From a virus: a stretch of DNA of 31,419 bases. This document shows positions 21,110-29,029 of the stretch, piece by piece (the stretch's first letter is position 1; every line of letters starts with the position of its first letter). The stretch lies in the IMG/VR virus record IMGVR_UViG_3300046820_000175, positions 1-31,419 of that record. The stretch is one strand, 5' to 3'. Under the pieces are notes generated by a model, which saw nothing but the letters and a program-made list of their open reading frames with translations, was not told the DNA's origin and did not search any database. A program made the position numbers and the translations under genes.

Positions 21110-21714
21110 TGCGGTGCTCCAAAGTTAAAGTTTGCTCCCACTAAACTAGGAACACGGTCCATGCTTTTGTCTCCACCAAAAAAACTTTTATGACTTGCAG
21201 GATTAGTTTTTCTACCTGCAATTTTGTTGTCTAACACTTCAACAAGACTGCTACACACCATTGTTATAGTATTTGATGCTGTGCGTGATTCAACGTCATA
21301 TTGTTCATCTAGGCTGTAGTTATTTACAATACCAAAAAATCTACCTGCAGGATTTCCAAATATGTTTAGATACTCTTGTGTTTGTGCATTGAACACATAT
21401 CTGTAAATTTCAATGGGACTACCTTTGATGCGTGAATTTACAATTTCTGCAATGCTAGTATTAGGAATACCACTGATGGTAATTGTTACACTGCCACTGC
21501 TTGTTTTAAGTTCACTGCTAGTTGGGCTTATGCCAACTAAATTGCCTAAACCAAGATATGTGTCACCGTTGTATGTAATTGGTTGTTGATAGTCACTGAA
21601 TAGCAATGATGTTGCAGTTGGTGTTGCACTGGGACTTGACTTGTAATATTCAACATCAATTTTGCACAACAATGCACAACCAATTGACCTATAGTTTGAA
21701 AGATTAATAGTCAT
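21106..21714 (-). CDS. Minor tail protein (DUF2163/gpL-like position)
   Basis: A 202-aa product beginning MTINLSNYRSIGC. The ATG at 21714 forms TAATG with the stop of the upstream gene, so I prefer it to an upstream GTG-type start inside that gene. The sequence runs PITYNGDTYLGLGNLVGI, SVTITISGIP, IEIYRYVFN and RTASNTITMVCSSLVEVLD. A YNG..Y strand with a following beta domain is typical of minor tail or distal tail proteins between the tape measure and the tip. Cysteines are at the N-terminus (C12, C16) and in MVCSSL. Its order fits lambda gpL or a DUF2163-type hub component. Confidence 0.65.
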   Translation of the reverse strand: MTINLSNYRSIGCALLCKIDVEYYKSSPSATPTATSLLFSDYQQPITYNGDTYLGLGNLVGISPTSSELKTSSGSVTITISGIPNTSIAEIVNSRIKGSPIEIYRYVFNAQTQEYLNIFGNPAGRFFGIVNNYSLDEQYDVESRTASNTITMVCSSLVEVLDNKIAGRKTNPASHKSFFGGDKSMDRVPSLVGANFNFGAPQ

Positions 21715-22325
21715 TATGCTTCTACGAACACAAACGGTCCGCTCCAACTAATTTGGTCACGTGCAAAAATAGTCCAGTTTGGTAAATCACGGCAATAGAC
21801 AGTAAACACACAATTTTCTGCTACACGCAATGCAACATTGCTTGCACTGCTGTCAATCACTGGTCTGTGTAATGTTACTGAGTTACTTGTATATGGCACA
21901 TCGCTTTCTACTTTATAAACTTTGCCACTACTGCCTAGTTGAATAAAGTCACCTGCACGAAATTTGTAACCACTGCTTGTTGTTGGGCTAGTTGTCAACA
22001 GAATGTTTTTACTGCCCTGTGTAATTGTAGCAACAAAGCCTGTGTAGTTTGCACTGTCACCTTGATACTGATACAACCACTCCATGTTTGCAGTGTTTAA
22101 TTGAAATGAGCCACTAGTAACACGGTCAAGTCTTTCTAATTCTGCAATACGTGTTCTCCATTCAGTCCAACTAGGACCGTCTGGTAGTTTTACTTCAAAT
22201 CTCCAGTATTGTCCACCTCTGCTGACTGCACGATAAGTGCCATCACGGCTTTGTGTGCTTGCAACAACTTGCTTGGTGTCAATGCTAATTGTTTCTGCGT
22301 AATTTATTACATTTTGAAAACTCAT
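21714..22325 (-). CDS. Minor tail protein after the tape measure
   Basis: A 203-aa protein. The N-terminal half has IDTKQVVASTQSRDGTYRAVSRGGQYWRFEVKLP and WTEWRTRIAELERLDRVT, a pattern common in distal tail or minor tail proteins of marine phages. The second half is a small beta barrel (YKFRAGDFIQLGSSGKVYKVESDV, SVTLHRPVI), like an OB-type insertion or hub domain. GGAG precedes the ATG, three codons after the tape-measure stop. Probably the distal tail component joining tube and tip. Confidence 0.7.
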   Translation of the reverse strand: MSFQNVINYAETISIDTKQVVASTQSRDGTYRAVSRGGQYWRFEVKLPDGPSWTEWRTRIAELERLDRVTSGSFQLNTANMEWLYQYQGDSANYTGFVATITQGSKNILLTTSPTTSSGYKFRAGDFIQLGSSGKVYKVESDVPYTSNSVTLHRPVIDSSASNVALRVAENCVFTVYCRDLPNWTIFARDQISWSGPFVFVEA

Positions 22326-22327
22326 TC

Positions 22328-24853
22328 TTATCTCCTACCTGGGATTGCTTGTCCACCCATCATTGCAACGCTGTGAATAAATCCTGGGTCAGCGGCAACT
22401 AATGCTTTGAAACTTGCGGCGTCTGTTGCGTTAATATTGTATGTTACACTGCCCATGCCCATGGGTGTAATGTTTGCTGGGCCACCAATAAATTCTGGGC
22501 CACGCTCGCCTACAATACCAAACTTGTTTGCAGGAATCATGCCACCATTGGCAAAGAATCCACCAAAGAAGTCACCAATGCTTGACAAGAATCCGCCACC
22601 ATCACTTGGACCACTTAGTTGTTCAGGGCCACTGCTAAAGATTCCACCAATAGCATCGCCAATACTTGAACCAATGCCACTGATTGCGTCCCAAGCACTA
22701 GTAGCAACATTTCCTATAGCACCCATGATGCCACCTCCACTGCTACTGCCTGCGCCACCAATGCCACCTACAGCACCAGCAACTGCTCCACCACCGCCAC
22801 TTAGGTCAATGACATACATTGGATTATTTGGTGTGCTACCAACAGCGTTACCACCAAATGCACTGCCTAACATATTACCTAAATCACCTAGCAGTCCACC
22901 ACCAGCACCACCCATGCCTTGGAATAAACCAGCAAGTGTTTGTTTGATTTGACTGCGTAACAGTGTTTCTAACATATCATTGACAAAGCCACGCCATTCA
23001 AATTTACCTGTCTTAACAAAGTCAACAAATAAATCTTCAATGCCCTGTGTAAACTTGCCAAATAATTGTTCTGCAACTCTGGCAGCATTGGTTGCATTTT
23101 GCACGTATTCATTAAACGCACGTTTCCAACCTGTGCTAAAGTCACGGCTCTTGTTGTAAAGTCTTTCTTGTGACTTTAGGACTTCTTCACTTTTCTTCTT
23201 GGCAGCATCATAATACTTTTGCTTTTCAATTTCAGTGAGTAATGAACCACGTGAGGCTTCTTGTGCTTTAATTTCTGCTTCTGCACGTTCAAAGGCATCA
23301 CGTGTAATCTGAGCGGATTTCTTCTCCATCTCAGTCATTGTCATTGTGCCAATTTCAAATTGAATGTCACGTATTTTCTTTTCAACATCAATCAATGATT
23401 GACGTTCAAACTTTTCTAAGTCAAATGCACGAACACGTGCTTGACTGTTTCTAATAGCCTGCTCTGTTGAATCCATGTCAACTTTAGTCTGTTGACGTAT
23501 TTTTTCAATCTCAGCATCAATTAACTTACCTAGACCAGCACGTGCTTGTTCGCTGGTTAGTTTACTTCTGCGGTCTTCAAGTTTGGCAATTTCGTCTGCT
23601 TCTTTTCTGATTAATTCACCACGTGCCCTTAGCACTTCTTGTTCTTCACGACCTTTGCCAATCAAATCTGTTTGCAGTTTAATTTGGTTAATGTTTGCCT
23701 GATTTAGTCTTGCGTATTCTTCACTGACACCACTGATACTCTTTTTAAGTTGTTCAAATGGATCTTTGACTTCACGTATTACTCTACCAGTGTTTTGATT
23801 TTCTTTTGCGGCTTTAGCGGCTGCATCAGCATTTTTTAACAGTTCTTCACGTGCATCTTTGCTAGGCTCAATGCCAAAAATTTCCTGAAGTTTTTTCTTA
23901 ACAGCATCAAAAGCATCACCAACAGGTTTTAGCAAGTTTACATCAAATACTAATTTTAGACCAGCGTTAATTGCAAACAGTAAAGCAAGCAATGCCGCAC
24001 CTATGGCAATAAATTTGCCCATTGCTACTGTTACGCCAACACTGGCAATACTTGCGGCTGAAAATGCTGTAGCAAGACCATATATTAATGTGGTAACTTT
24101 ACTTACTATAGCAAACATTGCAAATATTTTAATTAGTTTAACAATGTCATCTACAAAAGTTTGAATTGCAGTGTTGTCTAATGTTGCAATAAAATCTGTT
24201 ACTGGTGTAATTGCAATAAGAATAGCATTACCCAATGCACCTGCGGCTGTGTTTAATTTGTCATAAGCAGTAGCGGCTGCAATAACACTGGCTTCATTTT
24301 CTTGTGCTTTGTTTCTTAATTCTTCATAACGGGCACGTAATCCTTCAGTGTCACCGCTGACATTTCTAAATTCTTTGCCTAGTAATTGTGTAACAACTGC
24401 ACTGCGTTCACTAGCATTAGTAAAATTACTAAGTCCTGCTAGGACTTTTTCAAATATTTGTTGTTCGCTGAGTGTTGCTAGGTCACGTAATGAAACACCA
24501 ACTTTACTAAATGCTTCTTGTAAACCTGCATTACCATCAGCGGCTTCGCCAATGCCATTGACTAAACGCAAGATACCTTTCTCAGCACCTTCTGCACTTA
24601 CACCAAACTCTTGTGTGGCTGCACGAAAGCCTTGAATACTTGAAATTGCAATGCCAGTAGCATCACTTAAATCAGCAAGCACATCTGCTGTTCTAATTGC
24701 ATTACTAATAAATGCACCAAATGCAATACCTGCAATGGCTTGTTTTAAACCACCAAATGTTGCATTTACTTTTGAAACTTGTTGTGTAAGTCTATCAAGG
24801 CTTTGTTGTGCTTGATTGACGTTTACGTTTACGTTGTAATTTAAATTAGCCAT
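22328..24853 (-). CDS. Tail tape measure protein
   Basis: An 841-aa protein. Residues 1-50 are coiled coil (VNVNQAQQSLDRLTQQVSKV). A hydrophobic section at about 215-310 (IFAMFAIVSKVTTLIYGLA, AIGAALLALLFAINAGL) could enter the membrane during DNA ejection. Residues 330-600 are a charged coiled coil (EEQEVLRARGELIRKEADEI). The C-terminus (about 640-790) is Gly/Ser-rich (GGAGGGLLGDLGNMLGSAFGG) and ends with FANGGMIPANKFGIVGERGPEFIGG, a common tape-measure ending in lambda-like phages. At roughly 0.15 nm per residue it predicts a tail of about 125 nm. Its start lies one base after the upstream stop. Confidence 0.93.
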   Translation of the reverse strand: MANLNYNVNVNVNQAQQSLDRLTQQVSKVNATFGGLKQAIAGIAFGAFISNAIRTADVLADLSDATGIAISSIQGFRAATQEFGVSAEGAEKGILRLVNGIGEAADGNAGLQEAFSKVGVSLRDLATLSEQQIFEKVLAGLSNFTNASERSAVVTQLLGKEFRNVSGDTEGLRARYEELRNKAQENEASVIAAATAYDKLNTAAGALGNAILIAITPVTDFIATLDNTAIQTFVDDIVKLIKIFAMFAIVSKVTTLIYGLATAFSAASIASVGVTVAMGKFIAIGAALLALLFAINAGLKLVFDVNLLKPVGDAFDAVKKKLQEIFGIEPSKDAREELLKNADAAAKAAKENQNTGRVIREVKDPFEQLKKSISGVSEEYARLNQANINQIKLQTDLIGKGREEQEVLRARGELIRKEADEIAKLEDRRSKLTSEQARAGLGKLIDAEIEKIRQQTKVDMDSTEQAIRNSQARVRAFDLEKFERQSLIDVEKKIRDIQFEIGTMTMTEMEKKSAQITRDAFERAEAEIKAQEASRGSLLTEIEKQKYYDAAKKKSEEVLKSQERLYNKSRDFSTGWKRAFNEYVQNATNAARVAEQLFGKFTQGIEDLFVDFVKTGKFEWRGFVNDMLETLLRSQIKQTLAGLFQGMGGAGGGLLGDLGNMLGSAFGGNAVGSTPNNPMYVIDLSGGGGAVAGAVGGIGGAGSSSGGGIMGAIGNVATSAWDAISGIGSSIGDAIGGIFSSGPEQLSGPSDGGGFLSSIGDFFGGFFANGGMIPANKFGIVGERGPEFIGGPANITPMGMGSVTYNINATDAASFKALVAADPGFIHSVAMMGGQAIPGRR

Positions 24854-24854
24854 G

Positions 24855-25145
24855 TTAACGTCCTAAAATTTGTCTAATGCGATTTTGAAACCAGCGTTCA
24901 AATGGCACAGTCATACCTTTGGGTGCTTGCTTACTCCAACCATTGTCTAGTCTTTCAGCATATGGATAATTTAACTCAATGGTATCTCCGTTTAGATTTG
25001 TATTGCGTCTAGCATTACCAGTGTCAACGGGTGTCAATGACCTAAATTCTTGTAGGCTTTCTCTTGGCACTTGCTTTAATTGTCGTTGAATTGACTCTAA
25101 CTCGCCAGTTAGTCTGTCATCAACACTTACATTGACTTGAATCAT
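24855..25145 (-). CDS. HK97 gp10-like tail completion protein
   Basis: A 96-aa protein. The motif LTPVDTGNARRNT, then YPYAERLDNGWSKQAPKGM, is the signature of the HK97 gp10/tail-completion family (..TPVDTG.lr.....YA..le.G). It would join head connector and tail. It overlaps the upstream chaperone gene by 4 bases (ATGA). The place, between the chaperones and the tape measure, is unusual: in most siphoviruses this gene comes before the tail tube. Confidence 0.8.
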   Translation of the reverse strand: MIQVNVSVDDRLTGELESIQRQLKQVPRESLQEFRSLTPVDTGNARRNTNLNGDTIELNYPYAERLDNGWSKQAPKGMTVPFERWFQNRIRQILGR

Positions 25146-25381
25146 TTTCGCTCCTGATTTCTAACTCTTGCAATCATATCCTTCATTTGCTCAACTGTCA
25201 AATTAGGTCTCTTAGGTGCAAGATTATTGTGTTGCTTGGCTTCTTGTTGTTCTTGTTGATATTTAATCCACCTGGAACTCATATCAAGCACGTGTAAATC
25301 AAATGTTGTTGCGTTGGCCAATGCTTGACTTGGCAACATGCCATACTCTTTAGCGAGGTTATGAACAGTCAGTGTCATCAT
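25142..25381 (-). CDS. Tail assembly chaperone, T part of the G-T fusion
   Basis: A 79-aa open frame starting MMTLTVHNLAKEYGMLPSQAL, basic and helical, ending in VEQMKDMIARVRNQERK. It lies in the -1 frame relative to the 98-aa gene upstream, with open reading from the slippery site at 25420-25426 through VIGEDTDWDSQEA into MMTL. It is therefore most likely translated as the C-terminal part of a frameshift fusion (25142-25713). AGGAGG just before the ATGs may allow independent translation as well. The long form binds the tape measure in lambda (gpG-T). Confidence 0.8.
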   Translation of the reverse strand: MMTLTVHNLAKEYGMLPSQALANATTFDLHVLDMSSRWIKYQQEQQEAKQHNNLAPKRPNLTVEQMKDMIARVRNQERK

Positions 25382-25416
25382 GGCCTCCTGACTGTCCCAA
25401 TCTGTGTCCTCGCCTA

Positions 25417-25713
25417 TTACTTTCCCAATGTTTCTACAAGTTTCTGAATAATACGAATCAGAATTTGTGTTGGTAACATTACACCATCTTTAATAACAAC
25501 TTTACCCTGCTCATCAAGGATTAATTCTTTTACAATGTCAATGATTTCTGCTGGATTGTCTTGTTTAACACTGGCAAGTTTCATAAACTTGTCCAATGGT
25601 TGACGGTCCCATGTCCAGAACTCTAGTTCTTCACCTAGTTCTTTAACGGTGTCAGCATCATCTAACACTACTTTGATTAGTTGCGGTTTGCTTGCAATTT
25701 GGGTAATTTTCAT
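25417..25713 (-). CDS. Tail assembly chaperone, G-like
   Basis: A 98-aa acidic protein, MKITQIASKPQLIKVVLDDA onward, with a central helical part (DKFMKLASVKQDN) and a tail IIQKLVETLGK. Size and position (tube - G - T - tape measure) match lambda gpG. Its last codons, TTG GGA AAG TAA, contain the heptamer G GGA AAG in the correct phase for -1 slippage, identical to the lambda signal. It has GGAG upstream and starts 3 bases after the stop of a 57-aa gene. Confidence 0.85.
   Translation of the reverse strand: MKITQIASKPQLIKVVLDDADTVKELGEELEFWTWDRQPLDKFMKLASVKQDNPAEIIDIVKELILDEQGKVVIKDGVMLPTQILIRIIQKLVETLGK
25420..25426 (-). promoter_or_regulatory. Programmed -1 ribosomal frameshift site
   Basis: The minus-strand heptamer G-GGA-AAG lies two codons before the stop of the G-like gene. 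Slippage to GGG-AAA keeps pairing of both tRNAs and continues as GTA ATA GGC GAG GAC with no stop into the 79-aa frame. Lambda uses the same heptamer to make gpG-T. No obvious stimulatory stem was identified downstream. Confidence 0.85.
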
Positions 25714-25716
25714 CTG

Positions 25717-25890
25717 TTAATCTCCTTGTCTTTCAATCAGTATGTTGGCTAGCAGTAACAAGAATTTCATTCTGTTCTGCGCTTTGTTTAAATCAGCCTG
25801 GGCACATTTGATTTCGTTATTAGCCTTAGCCATCTCTGCAAGTAGGCTAGTTAGTAATTCACGGTCTGATTTTTTATCTAATATGTCCAT
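25717..25890 (-). CDS. 57-aa helical protein before the tail chaperones
   Basis: A 57-aa frame: MDILDKKSDRELLTSLLAEM, then AKANNEIKCAQADLNKAQNR, then MKFLLLLANILIERQGD. It looks helical throughout, with a short hydrophobic section (FLLLLANIL) near the end. A weak AGAG lies before the ATG, and its stop is 3 bases from the next start, whose ribosome site GGAG is in its last codons. It is the first gene after the terminator behind the tail tube gene. Small size makes a function uncertain; an assembly helper is plausible. Confidence 0.65.
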   Translation of the reverse strand: MDILDKKSDRELLTSLLAEMAKANNEIKCAQADLNKAQNRMKFLLLLANILIERQGD

Positions 25891-25900
25891 CTGCTAATCT

Positions 25901-25913
25901 CTTTTTATTTATC
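25901..25913 (-). promoter_or_regulatory. Possible late promoter after tail tube terminator
   Basis: Minus-strand GATAAATAAAAAG lies between the terminator (25921-25945) and the ATG at 25890. It fits a T4-type late motif (TATAAATA) at seven of eight bases. The resulting leader would be only about 10 bases, which is short, so confidence is low. Confidence 0.3.
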
Positions 25914-25920
25914 TGCAATG

Positions 25921-25945
25921 AAAAAAGGGAGCATAAAATGCTCCC
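25921..25945 (-). terminator. Rho-independent terminator after the tail tube gene
   Basis: Stem GGGAGCAT / ATGCTCCC (25927-25934 with 25938-25945) and a TTTTTT run on the minus strand (25921-25926). Termination here would give more tail tube and capsid mRNA than tape-measure mRNA, which matches the copy numbers needed in the virion. Confidence 0.92.
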
Positions 25946-25970
25946 AGTTTTCGCTCACGCTCCCGTGGGA

Positions 25971-26447
25971 TTAAGCAACAGTGAAGTCACCTGTTACAGT
26001 GATAGTGAATGGGCTAACCCAAACTGGACTATCTGCTGAAACTGTTGGTGATAGGCCAGTTACGTAGCCTGAACCACTGATAGTTTTACCAGTTGTTCCA
26101 CCTGAAGTGTCTCCAAGATAAAGTTCAAAATCAACTTTAACTTTGTCTTTGCTTAGACCAAAGATACCATATTCTGCAACTGTGTCGGCTGCGCCTGGTG
26201 CAGTTCCAAAGAAAATAGTTTGGTCAAGAACGATATTACCACTTAGACTGTTAGTAGCAGTAGTTGCAACTTGCAACTTAGAACCGCTGTCTAACTGAGT
26301 CCATGTGAATACATCGTTAGCGTTGTTAATAGTAATATCCTGTAGTGCAGGAATTGCTGTTCCAGTATCGCTGCCGTTGCTAGAAACACTAAGTGTTAGT
26401 GTTGCTTGCACACCGCTCACGCCTGGTGCTGGGTAAATGTATGCCAT
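25971..26447 (-). CDS. Major tail tube protein
   Basis: A 158-aa beta-rich protein: MAYIYPAPGVSGVQATLTLS, DITINNANDVFTWTQLDSGS, VELYLGDTSGG-type strands, ending VWVSPFTITVTGDFTVA. It has no cysteine and few charged residues, as expected for a tube subunit. AAGGAGA precedes the ATG. It lies after the connector genes and is followed by a terminator, then the chaperones and tape measure, the standard order. Only one such gene is present and there is no sheath gene, so the tail is non-contractile. Confidence 0.8.
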   Translation of the reverse strand: MAYIYPAPGVSGVQATLTLSVSSNGSDTGTAIPALQDITINNANDVFTWTQLDSGSKLQVATTATNSLSGNIVLDQTIFFGTAPGAADTVAEYGIFGLSKDKVKVDFELYLGDTSGGTTGKTISGSGYVTGLSPTVSADSPVWVSPFTITVTGDFTVA

Positions 26448-26458
26448 TGCTGGTCTCC

Positions 26459-26851
26459 TTAAATTATTTTGGTGAATCTAAATTCTAATTCAGTGACAAT
26501 CGTATCATTTTCATAGTTGCTAGTAACATTACAATCACGGCGATTCACTGCATCAATGGTTGTAATATTCTTTGCTTCTCTTACTGCTAATATAACGTCA
26601 CGTAAATTACTTGGGGGTTGTTTTGCGTCACACGCAAGGTAAACTGTAACAGTAGTTACCTCTGATGGTATGTCTATGTTGTCAAGTGTTACAACAAGTG
26701 GCTCAATTGCCATTTGTTCTTGGCTAACATAAATCTTCTTTAAGTTTTTACGATAAAGAGGCAAGCCATTTTCGCTCCAAGGCTCTTCACGTGATACAGT
26801 GAATACACCTAGATTTTGACTTTGTAAGAAATCTAAAATTTCTGCTCTCAT
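26459..26851 (-). CDS. Tail terminator/head-tail joining protein (probable)
   Basis: A 130-aa protein: MRAEILDFLQSQNLGVFTVS, then YRKNLKKIYVSQEQ, VVTLDNIDIPSEVTTVTVYLACDAKQ, a helix SNLRDVILAVREA, and a last strand TIVTELEFRFTKI. An alpha-beta sandwich of this size between the connector and the tail tube is typical of tail terminators (lambda gpU-like). The start overlaps the upstream stop (TAATG). Confidence 0.6.
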   Translation of the reverse strand: MRAEILDFLQSQNLGVFTVSREEPWSENGLPLYRKNLKKIYVSQEQMAIEPLVVTLDNIDIPSEVTTVTVYLACDAKQPPSNLRDVILAVREAKNITTIDAVNRRDCNVTSNYENDTIVTELEFRFTKII

Positions 26852-27360
26852 TATCTTACTCGCTTAATGTTGAACTGTCCTGGTTGTTTCTCACTTGAAC
26901 TGATACTATCGTCGGCATTAAAATCATACCAGTCTCCAGCAGTGATTAACTCACCAAAGAGGCTGTCTGCTTTTTGTGTGTAATAACTCATCTTCTTACG
27001 TTCTGCGCTATCTTCGTTGCCAAAGTCAGCGATTTGTGGAAGAATGTAGTCTGCTAATGCAGTATACACGCATAAGTCAGTAAAATCATTTTGACGATTT
27101 TGTATCTTATCTGGATCAACAGCAGGAATATCAGCCACCGTGTTGTAGACGGATGAAGTATCACGTTTTACGTAATAATTCACCCACCATTGACTTGCAC
27201 GTATCTTTGTAAGAATACGCTCCGTTGCACGTATTAACTGATTTTCAACTATATCATCAGCAAGGCCTTCATTTGCTTCAAATAAACGCTGGTCTTTGGC
27301 AAGAACATCGTTAAATTCAGCAAAACTTACTACTGTGTCGTTTTCTATAATGAAGGCCAT
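26851..27360 (-). CDS. Head-tail connector (adaptor) protein
   Basis: About 169 aa starting MAFIIENDTVVSFAEFNDVL. The ATG at 27360 is chosen because AAGGAA lies six bases upstream; an upstream start would run into the capsid gene. It has a helical N-terminal part (QLIRATERILTKIRASQWW), the segment QNDFTDLCVYTALADYILPQIADF and a long helix ERKKMSYYTQKADSLFGE. A four-helix adaptor of this size after the major capsid gene fits gp6-like head completion proteins. Confidence 0.65.
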   Translation of the reverse strand: MAFIIENDTVVSFAEFNDVLAKDQRLFEANEGLADDIVENQLIRATERILTKIRASQWWVNYYVKRDTSSVYNTVADIPAVDPDKIQNRQNDFTDLCVYTALADYILPQIADFGNEDSAERKKMSYYTQKADSLFGELITAGDWYDFNADDSISSSEKQPGQFNIKRVR

Positions 27361-27376
27361 CTCAGTTTCCTTGATA

Positions 27377-28231
27377 TTAGGCTGGGTCAACCAATGAACT
27401 GTCAGCAGTGATTTTCACGCCGTATGTATCATATAGTTCACCAACGCCATAGTGTGCGCTTGCAACAATGTCATCACCAACAAAAGAAGCACGGCGTTGT
27501 GTTTCAATGTTGATGTCACCAATCATAGCAAGACCTAGAGCATCACGGTGGAATACAGCACCAACGTAGTCACCAGCAGTGCCAGTGTCAGCGATGTTGC
27601 TAGATTCAAATACTGGCACACCAAATAGCATACCAACATAACCTTGACTCATTGCTTCATTCTGGATGATACCAGCATTTGGGTTAGCAAATGTGTTTGT
27701 CAAGTCTTTCTTCAAGTCATAGGCAACATATGGGTGCAATACGCAAGCCAATTGGTCACCAGGAACAGCGTTAGCACGTAGACGTGCAACTGCTTGTGCA
27801 ACAAGAGCGGCGCTCATTGCTGTAGAAGCACCACCAACACCAGTAGAGAAACTAGCAAACAATGCTAGTAAGTCTTGGTCCATTTTCTTAGCGATTGCTT
27901 CGCCAAATAAACGACCAACGTCAGCAACAACGTTAGAAGCGGCTGATGCACGAACTAAGTCAGTAACCATAGTTCTGATAGCAACTGTAGAAACAGTCAA
28001 TGTTACACCGTCAGTAGAAACTGCTGTGTTGCTTACTTCGTCACCTTCAGTAACAGCGGCTGCTGACTGAACTGGATAACGTGGAACAGTAATTGTCTTA
28101 CCGTTGCTTGCTGGGATAGAATAATTCTTTACCAAACCACGCATGATACTGCGCTCGTTGGCAACAAACATTGCTTCAGCAGTAATCGCTGGTAGCAAAT
28201 CATTTAATGTAGAGGTTGTTGAACCGGCCAT
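27377..28231 (-). CDS. Major capsid protein, HK97 fold
   Basis: A 284-aa protein. The N-terminal helix region (STLNDLLPAITAEAMFVANERS) is followed by VTVPRYP-type E-loop strands, AAAVTEGDEVSNTAVSTDGVTLTV, a spine helix (AIAKKMDQDLLALFASF) and the P-domain, with ARLRANAVPGDQLACVLHPYVAYDL, MLFGVPVFESSNI and AVFHRDALGLAMI near the end. These are hallmarks of small HK97-fold capsid proteins. There is no separate prohead protease between portal and capsid, so the N-terminus may not be processed; a separate scaffold gene precedes it. AAGGAGA lies before the ATG. Confidence 0.92.
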   Translation of the reverse strand: MAGSTTSTLNDLLPAITAEAMFVANERSIMRGLVKNYSIPASNGKTITVPRYPVQSAAAVTEGDEVSNTAVSTDGVTLTVSTVAIRTMVTDLVRASAASNVVADVGRLFGEAIAKKMDQDLLALFASFSTGVGGASTAMSAALVAQAVARLRANAVPGDQLACVLHPYVAYDLKKDLTNTFANPNAGIIQNEAMSQGYVGMLFGVPVFESSNIADTGTAGDYVGAVFHRDALGLAMIGDINIETQRRASFVGDDIVASAHYGVGELYDTYGVKITADSSLVDPA

Positions 28232-28251
28232 GTTAATATCTCCTTAGATTG

Positions 28252-28932
28252 TTAGGCTAAACCCGCGGTCTTACGATATTCTGCATAAGCCTTGCGGTGT
28301 TCTGGTTTTGTCATATCAAGTTTAGATATGTCTAATTTTTGTTGCTGTCCACCAGAAACATTAGATTTAGTATTTGTGGTGCTGGGAGTTGGCTGAACAA
28401 AATGTGGATTGCGCTGTAACCAATCACCAACAAAAGTTTCAACATCCATTGGAACTCCGTTGTCTAGGTATTTTACTGCACCTTTATCATCCACTACTTC
28501 TACTTCTCCGTCACCATTCAGTCTTACGTTTTGACTAAGTAAAGCCTTGACCTGTTCTGGAGCAACTGCACGATATTTTGCGGCTGCACTTAACAATGGT
28601 GTGTTTACCTTATACTCTTTAATAATACTATCTCGTTTCTGAATTTCAGCATCTTTTTTTGCAGCCAGTGACTTTAACGTTTCTTCAAACTCGCCACGCT
28701 TAATTGCTTGTTCCTGTTGACGCTTTTCATACTCAGTTTTAATACTGCGTAGTTCATCAGGATCTCCTAATTCTTCGTAGGGCTTGAGAAGTTTTTTTTG
28801 CAATGATGACTTCATACGTGCCATCATTCCATCTACTTCTTCCTGTGTATAAGTCTTTGACTGTGCCTGATTTTCAGAATTAACGTCTTGGGCATCAGTA
28901 GCCCCATCGTTCACCAATGTATTGTCTGACAT
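28252..28932 (-). CDS. Capsid scaffold protein
   Basis: A 226-aa, highly charged helical protein: KTYTQEEVDGMMARMKSSLQ near residue 26, a coiled coil (EYEKRQQEQAIKRGEFEETLKSL), then EQVKALLSQNVRLNGDGEVEVVDDKG and VPMDVETFVGDWLQRNPHF. This is the arrangement in phage scaffolds of the DUF4355-like type, directly before the capsid gene. The ribosome site GGAGGTGA is an almost perfect match to the 16S tail, consistent with abundant synthesis. A hairpin and a TATAAATA motif lie upstream. Confidence 0.88.
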   Translation of the reverse strand: MSDNTLVNDGATDAQDVNSENQAQSKTYTQEEVDGMMARMKSSLQKKLLKPYEELGDPDELRSIKTEYEKRQQEQAIKRGEFEETLKSLAAKKDAEIQKRDSIIKEYKVNTPLLSAAAKYRAVAPEQVKALLSQNVRLNGDGEVEVVDDKGAVKYLDNGVPMDVETFVGDWLQRNPHFVQPTPSTTNTKSNVSGGQQQKLDISKLDMTKPEHRKAYAEYRKTAGLA

Positions 28933-28966
28933 TGTGGCATCACCTCCAAATGAGTAATTGTTTTAT

Positions 28967-28984
28967 GTTGCACACCCGTGCAAC
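28967..28984 (-). other. Leader stem-loop of the scaffold-capsid unit
   Basis: GTTGCAC / GTGCAAC (28967-28973 with 28978-28984) with a 4-base loop lies about 35 bases before the scaffold start. It has no T-run, so it is not a terminator. It may stabilise the 5' end of the late mRNA. Confidence 0.6.
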
Positions 28985-28991
28985 GACTCTA

Positions 28992-28999
28992 TATTTATA
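28992..28999 (-). promoter_or_regulatory. TATAAATA late promoter candidate for capsid genes
   Basis: An exact TATAAATA on the minus strand is followed by TAGAGTCG and the hairpin at 28967. It is in the only large gap of the head gene block, upstream of scaffold and capsid genes, where a strong late promoter would be expected. No sigma-70 pair with good spacing is visible. Confidence 0.4.
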
Positions 29000-29029
29000 T
29001 AAAGTCATTGTAAGGGCACTTATTTTCTG

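Noticed and set aside
22407-22952. Plus-strand frame of 181 codons rich in proline
   Set aside because: It is the antisense shadow of the Gly-rich end of the tape measure gene: Gly codons read as Pro on the other strand.
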